Positions 24,712 to 33,021 of a DNA stretch of 64,000 nucleotides are shown piece by piece; position 1 is the first letter of the stretch, and each line of letters begins with the position of its first letter. The notes under the pieces are model-generated. The model was not told the DNA's origin. It did no database searches and was given only the letters and a program-made list of their open reading frames with translations. This DNA is from Arthrobacter alpinus (GTDB lineage: Bacteria > Actinomycetota > Actinomycetes > Actinomycetales > Micrococcaceae), in NCBI RefSeq assembly GCF_900105965.1, contig NZ_FNTV01000001.1, forward strand, positions 1,178,001 through 1,242,000. Reading direction: 5' to 3'. The position numbers were made by a program, and so were the translations under genes.

Positions 24712-26499
24712 GTGAGTAATGGCCGGGATCTTGAGGCTTTTGACACAACGGCCGATGGTCGATCGAAGGTGGATCTGGTGCAGGATTCTGATGCGGACAA
24801 AGCGGTTCCGTTGTTGCCCGCCGCTGCGGGGACTCGGATTGAGGACTTACTGCGGGAGTTTGTGGACCGAGCGGGCGAACTGCTCTCCACACAAGAAAGG
24901 ATGCGCGGCTTGCTGGCAGCCGTGGTTTCTGTGGCAGAGGATCTCAGCCTCGATGCGGTACTGGAGAGGGTGGTCAAATCAGCCTGCACGCTCCTGGACG
25001 CCCGCTACGCAGCGTTGGGAGTCATCAGTGAAAATCAGTCGTTGAGTCATTTCATTACCGTTGGCATAGATCAGGAACTCAAGACCGAAATAGGTCCCTT
25101 ACCCACCGGACACGGTGTCCTAGGACTGCTGACCAGTGACCCGCACCCGTTGCGGCTGCATGATTTGCACGATCACCCCGCCTCTTATGGTTTCCCGGAA
25201 CACCACCCGCCCATGGTGTCCTTTCTGGGTGTTCCAGTGCGAGTGAGAGGAAAGGTGTTTGGGAACCTGTATCTGACTGAAAAGGCAGGCGGTGAAGACT
25301 TCACGGCCGAGGATGAAGAGTTGGCTGTGGCCTTGGCGGCTGCTGCGGGGGTTGCCATTGAAAATGCTCGCTTGTTTGAAGACGCCAGGCGCCGTTCCCG
25401 TTGGCTGGAAGCGTGCATGGATGTCACAGGCAAGATGATGGATGATGAGCGCAACATCACTGAAAGCAGTCTGGACATGATTGCAGCCACTGCGTTGGCA
25501 GAATCAGACTCTTCCCTGACCATGATCGGAGTTTCCTCTGATCGTGGTCCTGAACTGTATGTGGCAGCGGCTGCGGGTGAACGGGCGCCTCTCTTGGCCG
25601 GCCGTTCCTTGGCTTTGGACTCCCCTGAGATCGCGGAGGTTTTGAGAACCGGTGTACCGACTGTCTTCGAGGACGCCACTGATCTGCTCGGCACTGAAGA
25701 CGGGATTTCCTTTGGACCGATCATCGTTATTGCGTTGGGACCCCAAGGCCCGAACCAAGGCTTGTTGATCCTGGCACGCAGCCAAGGATCCGGGAGCTAT
25801 TCCAAGATTGTGGTGGAGATGAGCGCCGTGTTCGGATCCCACGTGGCCTTGGCCTTGGAACTAGCCAGAACGCACAGACTCCGTGAGCAGATCATGGTTT
25901 TCACGGATCGGGACCGTATTGCAAAGGACTTGCACGATGTGGTCATTCAGCGCCTTTTCGCCGCAGGCCTGAGCATTCAGAGTTTGCAGCGGTTTATTAC
26001 GGACAAGACGGCGTCCCAGAGAATTAGGGCTGTTACGACAGAACTTGACGAAACCATTCGGGACTTGCGCAATACGATTTATTCGTTGCGGGTCAGCTCA
26101 GGTGAAACTGAGCTGCTGAGCGACTTGATACTGAGGACAGTTCGCAATGCGGCGAAAACGCTCGCTTTCGCTCCCCGGTTGAATCTGGCAGGGCCCATAG
26201 ACTCCGCGGTTTCCGAGGAAACGGCCAAGCATCTGTTAGCGGTGCTGTCCGAAGGGTTGAGCAATGCGGTGCGGCATTCTGACGCCGGGGCAATCGAGGT
26301 TTCCGTTGACGTCACGTCCGAGCTCGTGAGCGTCATTATTGACGACGACGGGATTGGGGTGGGCGATCTCGATCACCGAAGCGGGCTGCTCAACATGGAA
26401 CAGCGCGCCGAGATTCTACACGGAACCTTTGACCTAGAGAGCGGCGAAAATTCTGGAACCCGATTGACCTGGAGTGTGCCCGCCGCAGATGCTCATTGA
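24712..26499 (+). CDS. DosS/DevS-like GAF sensor histidine kinase
   Basis: 595 residues, GTG start. Order: acidic N-terminal tail, short coiled coil, GAF-A (about 75-225), GAF-B (about 235-380), HisKA_3 with DRDRIAKDLHDVVIQRLFAAG (phospho-His in LHD), then HATPase_c with EGLSNAVRHSD and DDDGIG. GAF-A has the His of HHPPMVSF and the Tyr of LYLTEK at 22-residue spacing, equivalent to heme ligand His149 and Tyr171 of M. tuberculosis DevS, so heme-based O2/NO/CO or redox sensing is likely. The DevS distal pair Glu87/His89 is not kept (ALGVIS here). The 3' end overlaps the convergent response regulator gene by 7 bases; the two are the obvious pair. Confidence 0.92.
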   Translation: MSNGRDLEAFDTTADGRSKVDLVQDSDADKAVPLLPAAAGTRIEDLLREFVDRAGELLSTQERMRGLLAAVVSVAEDLSLDAVLERVVKSACTLLDARYAALGVISENQSLSHFITVGIDQELKTEIGPLPTGHGVLGLLTSDPHPLRLHDLHDHPASYGFPEHHPPMVSFLGVPVRVRGKVFGNLYLTEKAGGEDFTAEDEELAVALAAAAGVAIENARLFEDARRRSRWLEACMDVTGKMMDDERNITESSLDMIAATALAESDSSLTMIGVSSDRGPELYVAAAAGERAPLLAGRSLALDSPEIAEVLRTGVPTVFEDATDLLGTEDGISFGPIIVIALGPQGPNQGLLILARSQGSGSYSKIVVEMSAVFGSHVALALELARTHRLREQIMVFTDRDRIAKDLHDVVIQRLFAAGLSIQSLQRFITDKTASQRIRAVTTELDETIRDLRNTIYSLRVSSGETELLSDLILRTVRNAAKTLAFAPRLNLAGPIDSAVSEETAKHLLAVLSEGLSNAVRHSDAGAIEVSVDVTSELVSVIIDDDGIGVGDLDHRSGLLNMEQRAEILHGTFDLESGENSGTRLTWSVPAADAH

Positions 26500-27185
26500 C
26501 GGAAGTCAGGGGCCTTCCATCGTGTATCTGTAATGAAAATGGCAGCCTGCGTCCGCCGCTCAAAGCCCAGTTTTGCCAGCAGTGAGGACACGTAGTTCTT
26601 GACAGTCTTCTCGGCAAGAAACATTTCACTACCAATCTCTCGATTGGTCAATCCTCGTCCAATGAGTTTTAGGACGCGCCCTTCCTGCTGGGTCAAGGCG
26701 GAGATCCTTGGATCCGTCCGTTCAGGCTCTGCAAGCCCCTGAACAATTTTAGCCAAGACGTCGGGGTTGAAAAGTGTTTCACCCTTGGCGGTGCGACGCA
26801 GGGATGAAAGTAAATCCGTGCCGTCAATTTCCTTCAGCACATAGCCGGCGGCGCCGGCTAGTACAGCGCCACGCAGCGCCTGCTCATCGTCGTAGCTGGT
26901 GAGAATCAAGCATTGCAGGGTTGGATCCAACGACCGGACATCGCGGCAGACCTCTATGCCCGTGCCATCGGGCAGCCGGGCATCCAATACCGAAACGTCA
27001 GGATGCAGGGCCGGGATGCGTCTGGTTGCTTCCAGTGCGGAGCCGGTAGACCCAATAACTTTGAAGCCCTCACCTTCGAGCAGTTCCTTGAGTCCCCGCC
27101 TAACAAGTTCGTGATCGTCGAGGATAAAAACGGTGATCGGTGCCGTGGCGGTCTTTTGCGGGTCGGAGGCAACTAGCCCATTCAT
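26493..27185 (-). CDS. DosR/DevR-like NarL-family response regulator
   Basis: 230 residues: receiver domain with acidic pocket DD, phospho-Asp in VSVLDARLPDG, switch Thr/Ser in ILTSYDD and Lys in YVLKE; then a LuxR/NarL helix-turn-helix, LTNREIGSEMFLAEKTVKNY, followed by SSLLAKLGFERRTQAA. The recognition region is almost identical to mycobacterial DosR (MFLAEKTVKNYVS, LLAKLG, ERRTQAA), which makes recognition of DosR-type boxes very likely. Its own promoter region carries one box 123 bp upstream, suggesting autoregulation. It is convergent with sensor kinase 2, sharing 7 bases. It is the only response regulator intact in the window and probably also serves sensor kinase 1. Confidence 0.94.
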   Translation of the reverse strand: MNGLVASDPQKTATAPITVFILDDHELVRRGLKELLEGEGFKVIGSTGSALEATRRIPALHPDVSVLDARLPDGTGIEVCRDVRSLDPTLQCLILTSYDDEQALRGAVLAGAAGYVLKEIDGTDLLSSLRRTAKGETLFNPDVLAKIVQGLAEPERTDPRISALTQQEGRVLKLIGRGLTNREIGSEMFLAEKTVKNYVSSLLAKLGFERRTQAAIFITDTRWKAPDFRQ

Positions 27186-27683
27186 TGTCTTCGTTTCCCT
27201 TCATGGCTGTGGTTCCCGCTTGGGGAATCGTCCTGCTTATTGATCGGCAATGCATGATCCTGTTGCATCAACACTGACAGTCTGTCTTACTCACTTTCGA
27301 CCAACAAGGGTACAAAGTCCTCAGGGGGCTCGCGTCATTTCAAGAACGAGCGACGTGAGGTACGGTGCTGCGCTCGAGGGTGCCCGTGGGCGGACGAACC
27401 CTCGCCCCATCTGAGTAGGCGCAATGCGTTGAAAATAGTGGCCGGATCCACCATTTCCTGGCTCAGGGCCCCGACCCACGCCCAGCAAAATGACCGCCAG
27501 TCGCCCCACCGCAAGAGGGTCAGTGATCATGAGATGGGTGCGAATGAAAGTCGTGGTCACTTTCGGATCCACGAGTTGAGCGCTGACTTGCAGGCCCATG
27601 ACCAGAAGCATCATGGCCTCAGGTTCGCGAGGCTGGCGCAGCGGACCTCCATCGATGGGTCGCAGGCCTGAGGAGGGGAACTG
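27186..27683. other. Promoter region of dosR-like gene plus unassigned sequence
   Basis: About 500 bases. The left part is the promoter of the response regulator gene with its box at 27308-27321. The rest has open frames on both strands (27321-27614 minus, 27429-27671 plus) without recognisable domains; probably non-coding or remnant. Confidence 0.4.
27308..27321 (-). promoter_or_regulatory. DosR-like box upstream of response regulator
   Basis: Minus-strand AGGACTTTGTACCC, the weakest of the seven aligned boxes (first G and the second-half G differ). Predicts autoregulation of the DosR-like gene starting at 27185. Confidence 0.5.
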
Positions 27684-28154
27684 TCATTCCGGGGCAGCAT
27701 GTGGGGCCGTGGCGTGGGCAGTCCACCATTCCGCTGGATCGGCCACCGTGAATCTTCTGCCCGTGAGCGACGTTGGCGCTATACGGATAAACGTGTCCTT
27801 GTGTCCGGATTGCCAGGGGAAGAGCATGATCGAAAAACTGTCCACGACCTCGTCAATTGAGTCGACGCGTACTGCATTGCCTTTGGCCACAACGCTCCAG
27901 GCGACACCGCTGCCCGGATCAACTCCGTCGGCTTCAAACGCCACGGGGGTTTCGCCGAGGGCCGCCTCCAGCTTGGTCCCGAGACCCGTGCGGAACACCA
28001 GCGTTCCGTGGTCCACCGCGTAGTTTATAGGGAAGATGTCGGGATGGTCGGTGACCCAGACCGCTAGTCGTCCAACGGAAACGCCACGAAGAAAAGCCCA
28101 GCATTCATGGGCATCTAGTTCTTCGACAGGTGCATTTGCTGGTTTGTTCGTCAT
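27684..28154 (-). CDS. PNPOx-fold flavin/F420-binding family protein 3
   Basis: 156 residues, third paralogue. Shared blocks are ECWAFLRGVSVGRLAV, HPDIFPINYAVDHGTLVFRT and GTKLEAA, then FIRIAPTSLTGRRF. As in the other two, there is no ribosome site; TAGTCT ends 6 bases before the ATG and a DosR-like box is centred 42.5 bases upstream. Compared with copy 1 the binding-site loop (NVNGRP versus VTDHP) differs, so the copies may bind different ligands or partner proteins. Confidence 0.85.
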   Translation of the reverse strand: MTNKPANAPVEELDAHECWAFLRGVSVGRLAVWVTDHPDIFPINYAVDHGTLVFRTGLGTKLEAALGETPVAFEADGVDPGSGVAWSVVAKGNAVRVDSIDEVVDSFSIMLFPWQSGHKDTFIRIAPTSLTGRRFTVADPAEWWTAHATAPHAAPE

Positions 28155-28160
28155 GGTCTG

Positions 28161-28203
28161 AGACTATGCTGGCGGAGGCCACGCCAATAGAGGCCAAAGA
28201 CCC
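28161..28203 (-). promoter_or_regulatory. DosR-like box and leaderless promoter of PNPOx 3
   Basis: Minus-strand box GGGTCTTTGGCCTC (complement of 28190-28203) and -10 TAGTCT (complement of 28161-28166), 6 bases from the ATG. Geometry matches the promoters of copies 1 and 2. Confidence 0.6.
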
Positions 28204-28387
28204 GCTGTGTGGGGACAACTCTGGCACCTCCGAAGCCAGGTCCATCGGGGAATTTTGTGGTTTTCCGTTCCTCCCGACGGGCCCCAGCCTGACTGGCGGA
28301 GCCAGAACCATCAGCACCGGGCCAATAATCACCGAGACCAGTCCCTTTGAGCAATAGAATTGTGGCCAACCGGGAAGGGACTGGAAT

Positions 28388-28420
28388 TCTTGGTCCTGTG
28401 TTCGATGACAGGACCCAAGA
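28388..28420 (-). terminator. Hairpin after the ABC1 kinase gene
   Basis: Inverted repeat TCTTGG-TCCTGT / ACAGGA-C-CCAAGA (12 pairs, one bulged C, loop of 8). It lies 42 bp past the stop of the minus-strand kinase gene, ahead of the promoter of PNPOx 3, and is probably its terminator. Confidence 0.5.
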
Positions 28421-28461
28421 AGTCTGCAAAACAGAGCACAGAGGCCCAGACCTTGGCTGTA

Positions 28462-30117
28462 CTAGCGCTTGCCACCGCCACTGCGCCGTGCGGTCCACGC
28501 CAAGTAGCCGCCCAACGCCGTGACCACGCCAACACCGCCAGCAACCAAGGGGTTTCGCCATGCCATCAAGCGATCCTGGTCGGCTGCAGTTAGCTCCCCA
28601 ATTCCTCGGACAAATGCTGCAACTATCATCCCTGCAACGAGGCGATTTCCGATGCGTTCAGCGCGGGTCACCAGAGGCGACAATTCCTCTGAGCGCAAAT
28701 GAACTTCGACGCCGTCATCCAGTAGGTCAAGTAGCTTTCGCAGCTTTTCGGGCAGATCAGCGCCAAGGTCTGTGGCATCCAAACCCCATTGGGAGAGGTT
28801 GTGAAACAGAGCCAGTGGAGTTGCCCTGGCCAAGGCCAATCTTCTGGCATAGGGCTTAACCACTGTGCCGAGATTGAAGCTCGGATTGAGCCGTGCACCC
28901 AGTCCTTCTGTCATGAAGATCATTTTAGTCAGCATGGCTATTTCACTGGGCCGCTGAAGATGGTGATTGCGCAGAAGAGCCAGCATCTGGGTGACCAGGG
29001 GCGAGATTTCGATTTGGCCCAACGGGCGTCCTTGATAGAGACGCATGAAGCGCAGAATATCTTGCTGCAACCGGCCACGATCTGTGGTGGGTCGGTTGAT
29101 CGAGAGTTCCAGCAGTGCCCTGGCTATGCGGTCGGGGTCGTCAACGCTGAATGCCAGCAATAGTTTCCCCAAGTGACCCTGGAGCTCGTTGTCGATTTCG
29201 CCCACCATTCCGAAATCGATCAACGCTATGCGTGAAGCCGATTCCACAAAGAGATTTCCGGGGTGGGGGTCGGCATGAAAGAAGCCGTCCTCAAAGATCA
29301 TCTTGACTGCAGCCTTGGCTGCCAGATCTGCCAGGCGGGTTCGCTCGAGGTCTGACATGGCAAGAACCTCGACGTCGTCGATTTTCAGGCCAAAGATTCT
29401 TTCGATAGTCAGCACTCGGGAGGTGGTGGTGGACCAGAAGATTCTGGGAATGTGGATGCTGGGGTCGTTAGCAAAGTTTCTTGCAAATCGTTCCGCGTTG
29501 CGTCCCTCTTGCAGGTAGTCAAGTTCGGCCCGAAGCGTTGTGGCGAACTCGGCGGCAATGGCCTCAAGGTTGTAGTCCGCCACCGCCGTCCAGTTCCGGT
29601 TGGCCTGGTGGGCCAGGTTTTGAAGGATCTCCAGGTCTTCCTGAACCTGGGCAACAACCCCCGGCCGCCTGACCTTGACAACGACGGCGGTGCCGTCATG
29701 CAGTGTTGCTGCATGGGCCTGGCCAATCGAGGCGCTGGCCAGTGGAGTCGCACTAAAGGTTTGGAACAGTTCCTTGGCAGTTCCACCCAACTCCTGCTCG
29801 ATGAGTGAGGTGATGACCTCCGCAGGAACTTCCGGCGCCCCGCTTTGAAGTTTGGACAGTGCGCCGAGGTAGTCCGGTGGAAGGATATCGGGCCTTGTGG
29901 AAAGCACCTGTCCGAGTTTTATGAAGGTTGGTCCCAGTTCCTCCAGTGCGTGCCTGAGCCGTTCGGGGTTGGAGAGATCATCAGGTAGCCACGGTCCTGA
30001 GCCCAGGTGGATCCGGCCAAGACCCAACTTCGCCAGGAGGGAACCGAAACCATGCCGCGCCAAGATTTCCGCTACCTCGGCGTACCGCTCAAAATGGTTG
30101 CCCATGGATGCAATCAT
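28462..30117 (-). CDS. AarF/ABC1/UbiB-family atypical kinase
   Basis: 551-residue ABC1-family protein. The ATP-site variants of the family are present: the KxGQ motif (FIKLGQVLSTRPD, residues about 70-83), the alanine-rich nucleotide loop ASASIGQAHAA, Lys in VVVKVRRPG, then FHADPHPGNLF (HxDxxxxN) and IDFGMVG (DFG). One C-terminal hydrophobic segment ends in a basic tail, which suggests membrane attachment. In bacteria UbiB relatives assist quinone biosynthesis or lipid handling; Micrococcaceae use menaquinone, so the target here is unknown. The start at 30117 overlaps the stop of the DUF4389 gene (TGATG), so the two are translationally coupled. Confidence 0.88.
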   Translation of the reverse strand: MIASMGNHFERYAEVAEILARHGFGSLLAKLGLGRIHLGSGPWLPDDLSNPERLRHALEELGPTFIKLGQVLSTRPDILPPDYLGALSKLQSGAPEVPAEVITSLIEQELGGTAKELFQTFSATPLASASIGQAHAATLHDGTAVVVKVRRPGVVAQVQEDLEILQNLAHQANRNWTAVADYNLEAIAAEFATTLRAELDYLQEGRNAERFARNFANDPSIHIPRIFWSTTTSRVLTIERIFGLKIDDVEVLAMSDLERTRLADLAAKAAVKMIFEDGFFHADPHPGNLFVESASRIALIDFGMVGEIDNELQGHLGKLLLAFSVDDPDRIARALLELSINRPTTDRGRLQQDILRFMRLYQGRPLGQIEISPLVTQMLALLRNHHLQRPSEIAMLTKMIFMTEGLGARLNPSFNLGTVVKPYARRLALARATPLALFHNLSQWGLDATDLGADLPEKLRKLLDLLDDGVEVHLRSEELSPLVTRAERIGNRLVAGMIVAAFVRGIGELTAADQDRLMAWRNPLVAGGVGVVTALGGYLAWTARRSGGGKR

Positions 30118-31586
30118 CAATGGTGGTCCGCCCCGGCCGGCTCATCAGGGCCCTGATCCAAGCGGAACGGCGGGTACTCATCCCGCAGCAGGAGGGCATA
30201 GCTGGCGACGCGGTAGATCCACCGGTTGATGCCCATGATGAGATCAAAGAGCGGTCGTTGGTATCGCCCCGTGAACAAGAGTCCGACGGCGGCGATGAGC
30301 ACCAGAATGCCCAGTAGGGAGAACCCGACCGTACGGCCGTAGTCGGATTGCCAGTGACCGCCCTGGCCCCACATGGACCACCCTGCGCTGGTGAATATGG
30401 CTACAACCAGTAGGTGGGGGAGCGCCAAGAGCCACGACTTGACCAGTACAAGTCCACGGGATAGTTGACGGGGGTAGTCAACTTCGAAGTCGGCGGGATA
30501 CTCGCTGGCGGCAAGGGTGAATGGTGGGTACTTGTCGGTGGCCAACGCCGAGTAGGCGTAGAACGTCACCCGCCAGTTCCATCTCAGGACTCCGACATTG
30601 AAGTTGAACAGTGCTCGCGGGTAGCGGCCGGTGAACAGGATGGCGAAGGCGGCACAGATTGTGGTGATGACCACGGCGCACCACAGGAAAAACAAGACAA
30701 ACATGTGCGGCAAAGCCAGAAGCCATTTGACCAACCACAGCCCTCGAGACAGCTGCGAGTCAAGCTGCCCAGTAAGTCTCGCTGGATAGCCTTTCGCGTA
30801 GGCAAGCTGGGCAGGGGATCCGCCGTCGCCTGGTGCCTGATTGCCAGGCGCTGGCCGCCGAGACGAAGGAGCCCGTCTGCCCAGGCCTACGGCACCCAAG
30901 ACGATCAACCCGGCCCCGATGATCAAGGCGATCGCACCGCCAATCAACAATGCAGGTGTGATCGCTCCAAACAGCTCGGAGTGGAACCCGGCCGCCATGC
31001 TGACAGTGACTCCCGGGTTGGCATCGGCGTTCATGATCACCAGGATCCAGTCACCGCTGCGCAGGTCCATCATGACGTCCTGTGTGCCTGCCCCGGACGC
31101 TTGCACAGCCCAAAAACTCTGCTTCCCGGGCAGCTCGGGTTCTGCCTGACCGGGCACATCGCTGTAGCTCACCCGGAACGGCTGGGTTTCGACGCCGGTG
31201 ATGACTGTTGTATGCACACCGTTGAGATAGTTGTCCACCTCCGCCTTGGGGCCAATGCCAATGAACACCTGGCCCCCGGGGGCAGTTGATGCGGCACTAA
31301 TCCGGATGCTGCCAAGGTCCAAGGGAATCGACTCGACCCCAAGCTGGGCCGGGGGAGAGGAGAGAGCATGGGAAGTGGTGGAGAATTGACGCATCCCGGA
31401 ACTGAAATAGCCCTCCGATCCCTGCTGGGAACCCACGACTGCCGAAGCGACGCCGCCGATGATCCCGCTGGCACCAAACAACGCCAGCAGCGTGCCGACT
31501 ACCAAGGCCACCACAAATCCGGCGACTCCGCGTTGCGCGTTGCCCGAATGTTGATTCGTTTTGTCGACAGCCGAATTGCTCATCAT
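30117..31586 (-). CDS. DUF4389 membrane protein
   Basis: 489 residues. After an N-terminal TM helix (about 21-45) comes an extracellular region of about 150 residues, a second TM segment (about 210-235), a proline-rich linker and then two DUF4389 repeats, each with YPARLTG/YPADFEV, LVKWLLALPH, FTGRYPRALFNF/FTGRYQRPLFDL and a W-R-V or Y-R-V motif, followed by YPPF. At least four further TM helices are predicted. AGGAG lies 7 bases before the start. It is coupled to the ABC1 kinase gene, which suggests a membrane complex or shared lipid/quinone target. Function of DUF4389 is unknown. Confidence 0.85.
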   Translation of the reverse strand: MMSNSAVDKTNQHSGNAQRGVAGFVVALVVGTLLALFGASGIIGGVASAVVGSQQGSEGYFSSGMRQFSTTSHALSSPPAQLGVESIPLDLGSIRISAASTAPGGQVFIGIGPKAEVDNYLNGVHTTVITGVETQPFRVSYSDVPGQAEPELPGKQSFWAVQASGAGTQDVMMDLRSGDWILVIMNADANPGVTVSMAAGFHSELFGAITPALLIGGAIALIIGAGLIVLGAVGLGRRAPSSRRPAPGNQAPGDGGSPAQLAYAKGYPARLTGQLDSQLSRGLWLVKWLLALPHMFVLFFLWCAVVITTICAAFAILFTGRYPRALFNFNVGVLRWNWRVTFYAYSALATDKYPPFTLAASEYPADFEVDYPRQLSRGLVLVKSWLLALPHLLVVAIFTSAGWSMWGQGGHWQSDYGRTVGFSLLGILVLIAAVGLLFTGRYQRPLFDLIMGINRWIYRVASYALLLRDEYPPFRLDQGPDEPAGADHH

Positions 31587-31856
31587 GCAATCACTCCTCT
31601 TTCACCCTCTACCACTATGTGGCTTCCCCTGAGGCGTCACTAGAGGCTAAGGTCACGTGTGACATTGGCTCTGGCGGCACCGTCAGGGATGCTGATGGTA
31701 TGGAGGCACCGGTAGATGCCATGGACATGACTGCGCCATTGATGCGTTGTGGCGCGAATGGGGCGATGAGAACCGGAGCCACAATCCCATGTCACGGATG
31801 AATCTTCTGATCCAGGCGGCATGGTCGTTGCTTCGGGCATCAACGTCTACGCGTCT
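31587..31856. other. Promoter region of the DUF4389-ABC1 operon
   Basis: About 270 bases upstream of the minus-strand operon. I looked for a DosR-like box and did not find a convincing one, so the operon's membership in the regulon is based on position only. Confidence 0.35.
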
Positions 31857-32096
31857 TCACCGCCTCATTGCTGCCACCATGTGCGCCAGCGCATCCCCCA
31901 CGTCGCTGACTTTGACGCAGTGAGCAGAAAAACCGTCACATTCCAGGCACGAGTAGCTTAGACCCACCGCCCCAGCATGGCCACATAAGCACGGAGCAAC
32001 TGACTCTATGAGCAGAAAATGGCCAGTTCCGCACGCCTGGCACCACGGGCGCTCTACGGCTCCACAAAAAATCCCCAATTTTGCTATTTGAGTCAT
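31857..32096 (-). CDS. Cysteine-rich small protein, possible zinc ribbon
   Basis: 79 residues from the ATG at 32096, which has a good ribosome site (AAAGGTGGAG, four bases before). Six or more cysteines are arranged as WCQACG, CLCGHAG, SCLECDG and HCV, a pattern that fits a zinc-binding treble-clef or ribbon fold. I do not recognise a named family. The frame is open 31 codons further but the ribosome site decides the start. It lies alone at the edge of the dormancy island, beside IS debris. Confidence 0.55.
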   Translation of the reverse strand: MTQIAKLGIFCGAVERPWCQACGTGHFLLIESVAPCLCGHAGAVGLSYSCLECDGFSAHCVKVSDVGDALAHMVAAMRR

Positions 32097-32363
32097 CGGG
32101 CTCCACCTTTCGGGCCAGTCCGGCTGTGTGGCTCGAATGAGACGCGTCAATGGGTCAAGCCTGGCTGGTAACTTCATCGTGGCAGCCACGCGTGAGGATC
32201 GACAGTGCCTTTCGTCCCTTCATCGCCCTCCGCAGCCACGGACCTTGTCTTCTACTCGTGCCAGCTGGAACCGGCCTGTAGCTGGAAGGAGGATTGGGCT
32301 GCCTGGGATTTGCTTGTCTCCTTGACCTGCCCCAAGGTTTGGTTACCCATGTCGGAGTGAATG

Positions 32364-32722
32364 TCAGGCCGATGGTTTTGGTTTCTTGGAGTGTGGCTCG
32401 TGTTCGATCGGGGTGCGATAGTCCAATCCGGAATGGCGGCACCGGCGATTGTAGAAGATCTCGACGTACTCAAATATTGCGTTGGCCAGATCGGTTCCGG
32501 TCAGCCACTTCTTCCGGTTCAGGAGCACGATCTGCATGGCCGACCGGAATGATTCTTGTCAATGGCATTCTCGTCGCCGTCCCCGACTTTACCGAATGAC
32601 GGCATCATTGGTGCCGAACGGATCTTCTTGGTGAAAGCCCATGACGTGAATTGGACGCCGTGATCGGCGTGGACAATACTGCCCGGTGCCGGATCCTGGT
32701 CGGGCCCGTACAGAAGCCGCAT
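32364..32722 (-). pseudogene. IS3-family transposase 3' remnant (orfB)
   Basis: Minus-strand frame gives VHADHGVQFTSWAFTKKIR and SFGKVGDGDENA (second Asp and surroundings of the DDE site), then a frameshift near 32545, then SAMQIVLLNRKKW, FEYVEIFYNRRCRHSGLDYR and TPIEHEPH to a stop at 32364. This is the C-terminal third of an IS3-type OrfB. The upstream part is replaced by an IS110 fragment on the opposite strand. Confidence 0.8.
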
Positions 32723-32964
32723 TTGCGGCTTTGGCAGGCACTTTCCCTGTCCCTGCTTTGTCAGGGAGCGCCAATCGTCGCAGGCTCAATCGAGGAGTTG
32801 ATCGCCAGCTAAACAGGGTTGTTTGCACTTTGGTTTTGATCCGCACGAATCGCGATCCAGCAATTAGGGAATACCTCGCAAACGGGTCAATCAAGGGCGA
32901 ACCGAGAAGGGAATCATCCGCTTTTGAAGCGCCATATTTCCCATCAAATCTTCCGAGCACCTAG
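32686..32964 (+). pseudogene. IS110-family transposase 3' remnant
   Basis: Frame reads EAAFAALAGTFPVPALSG, then NRRRLNRGVDRQLNRVVCTL and REYLANGSIKGEPRRE, which match the C-terminal (transposase 20) domain of IS110-family enzymes. The N-terminal DEDD catalytic part is absent. Its left end overlaps the IS3 remnant, marking an insertion or deletion junction. Confidence 0.65.
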
Positions 32965-33021
32965 GGCCTCTGAAGGCTTGCAGTTCTCTCGCGAAGTTCC
33001 TGGCACTGCTGCGTCGGCCGC

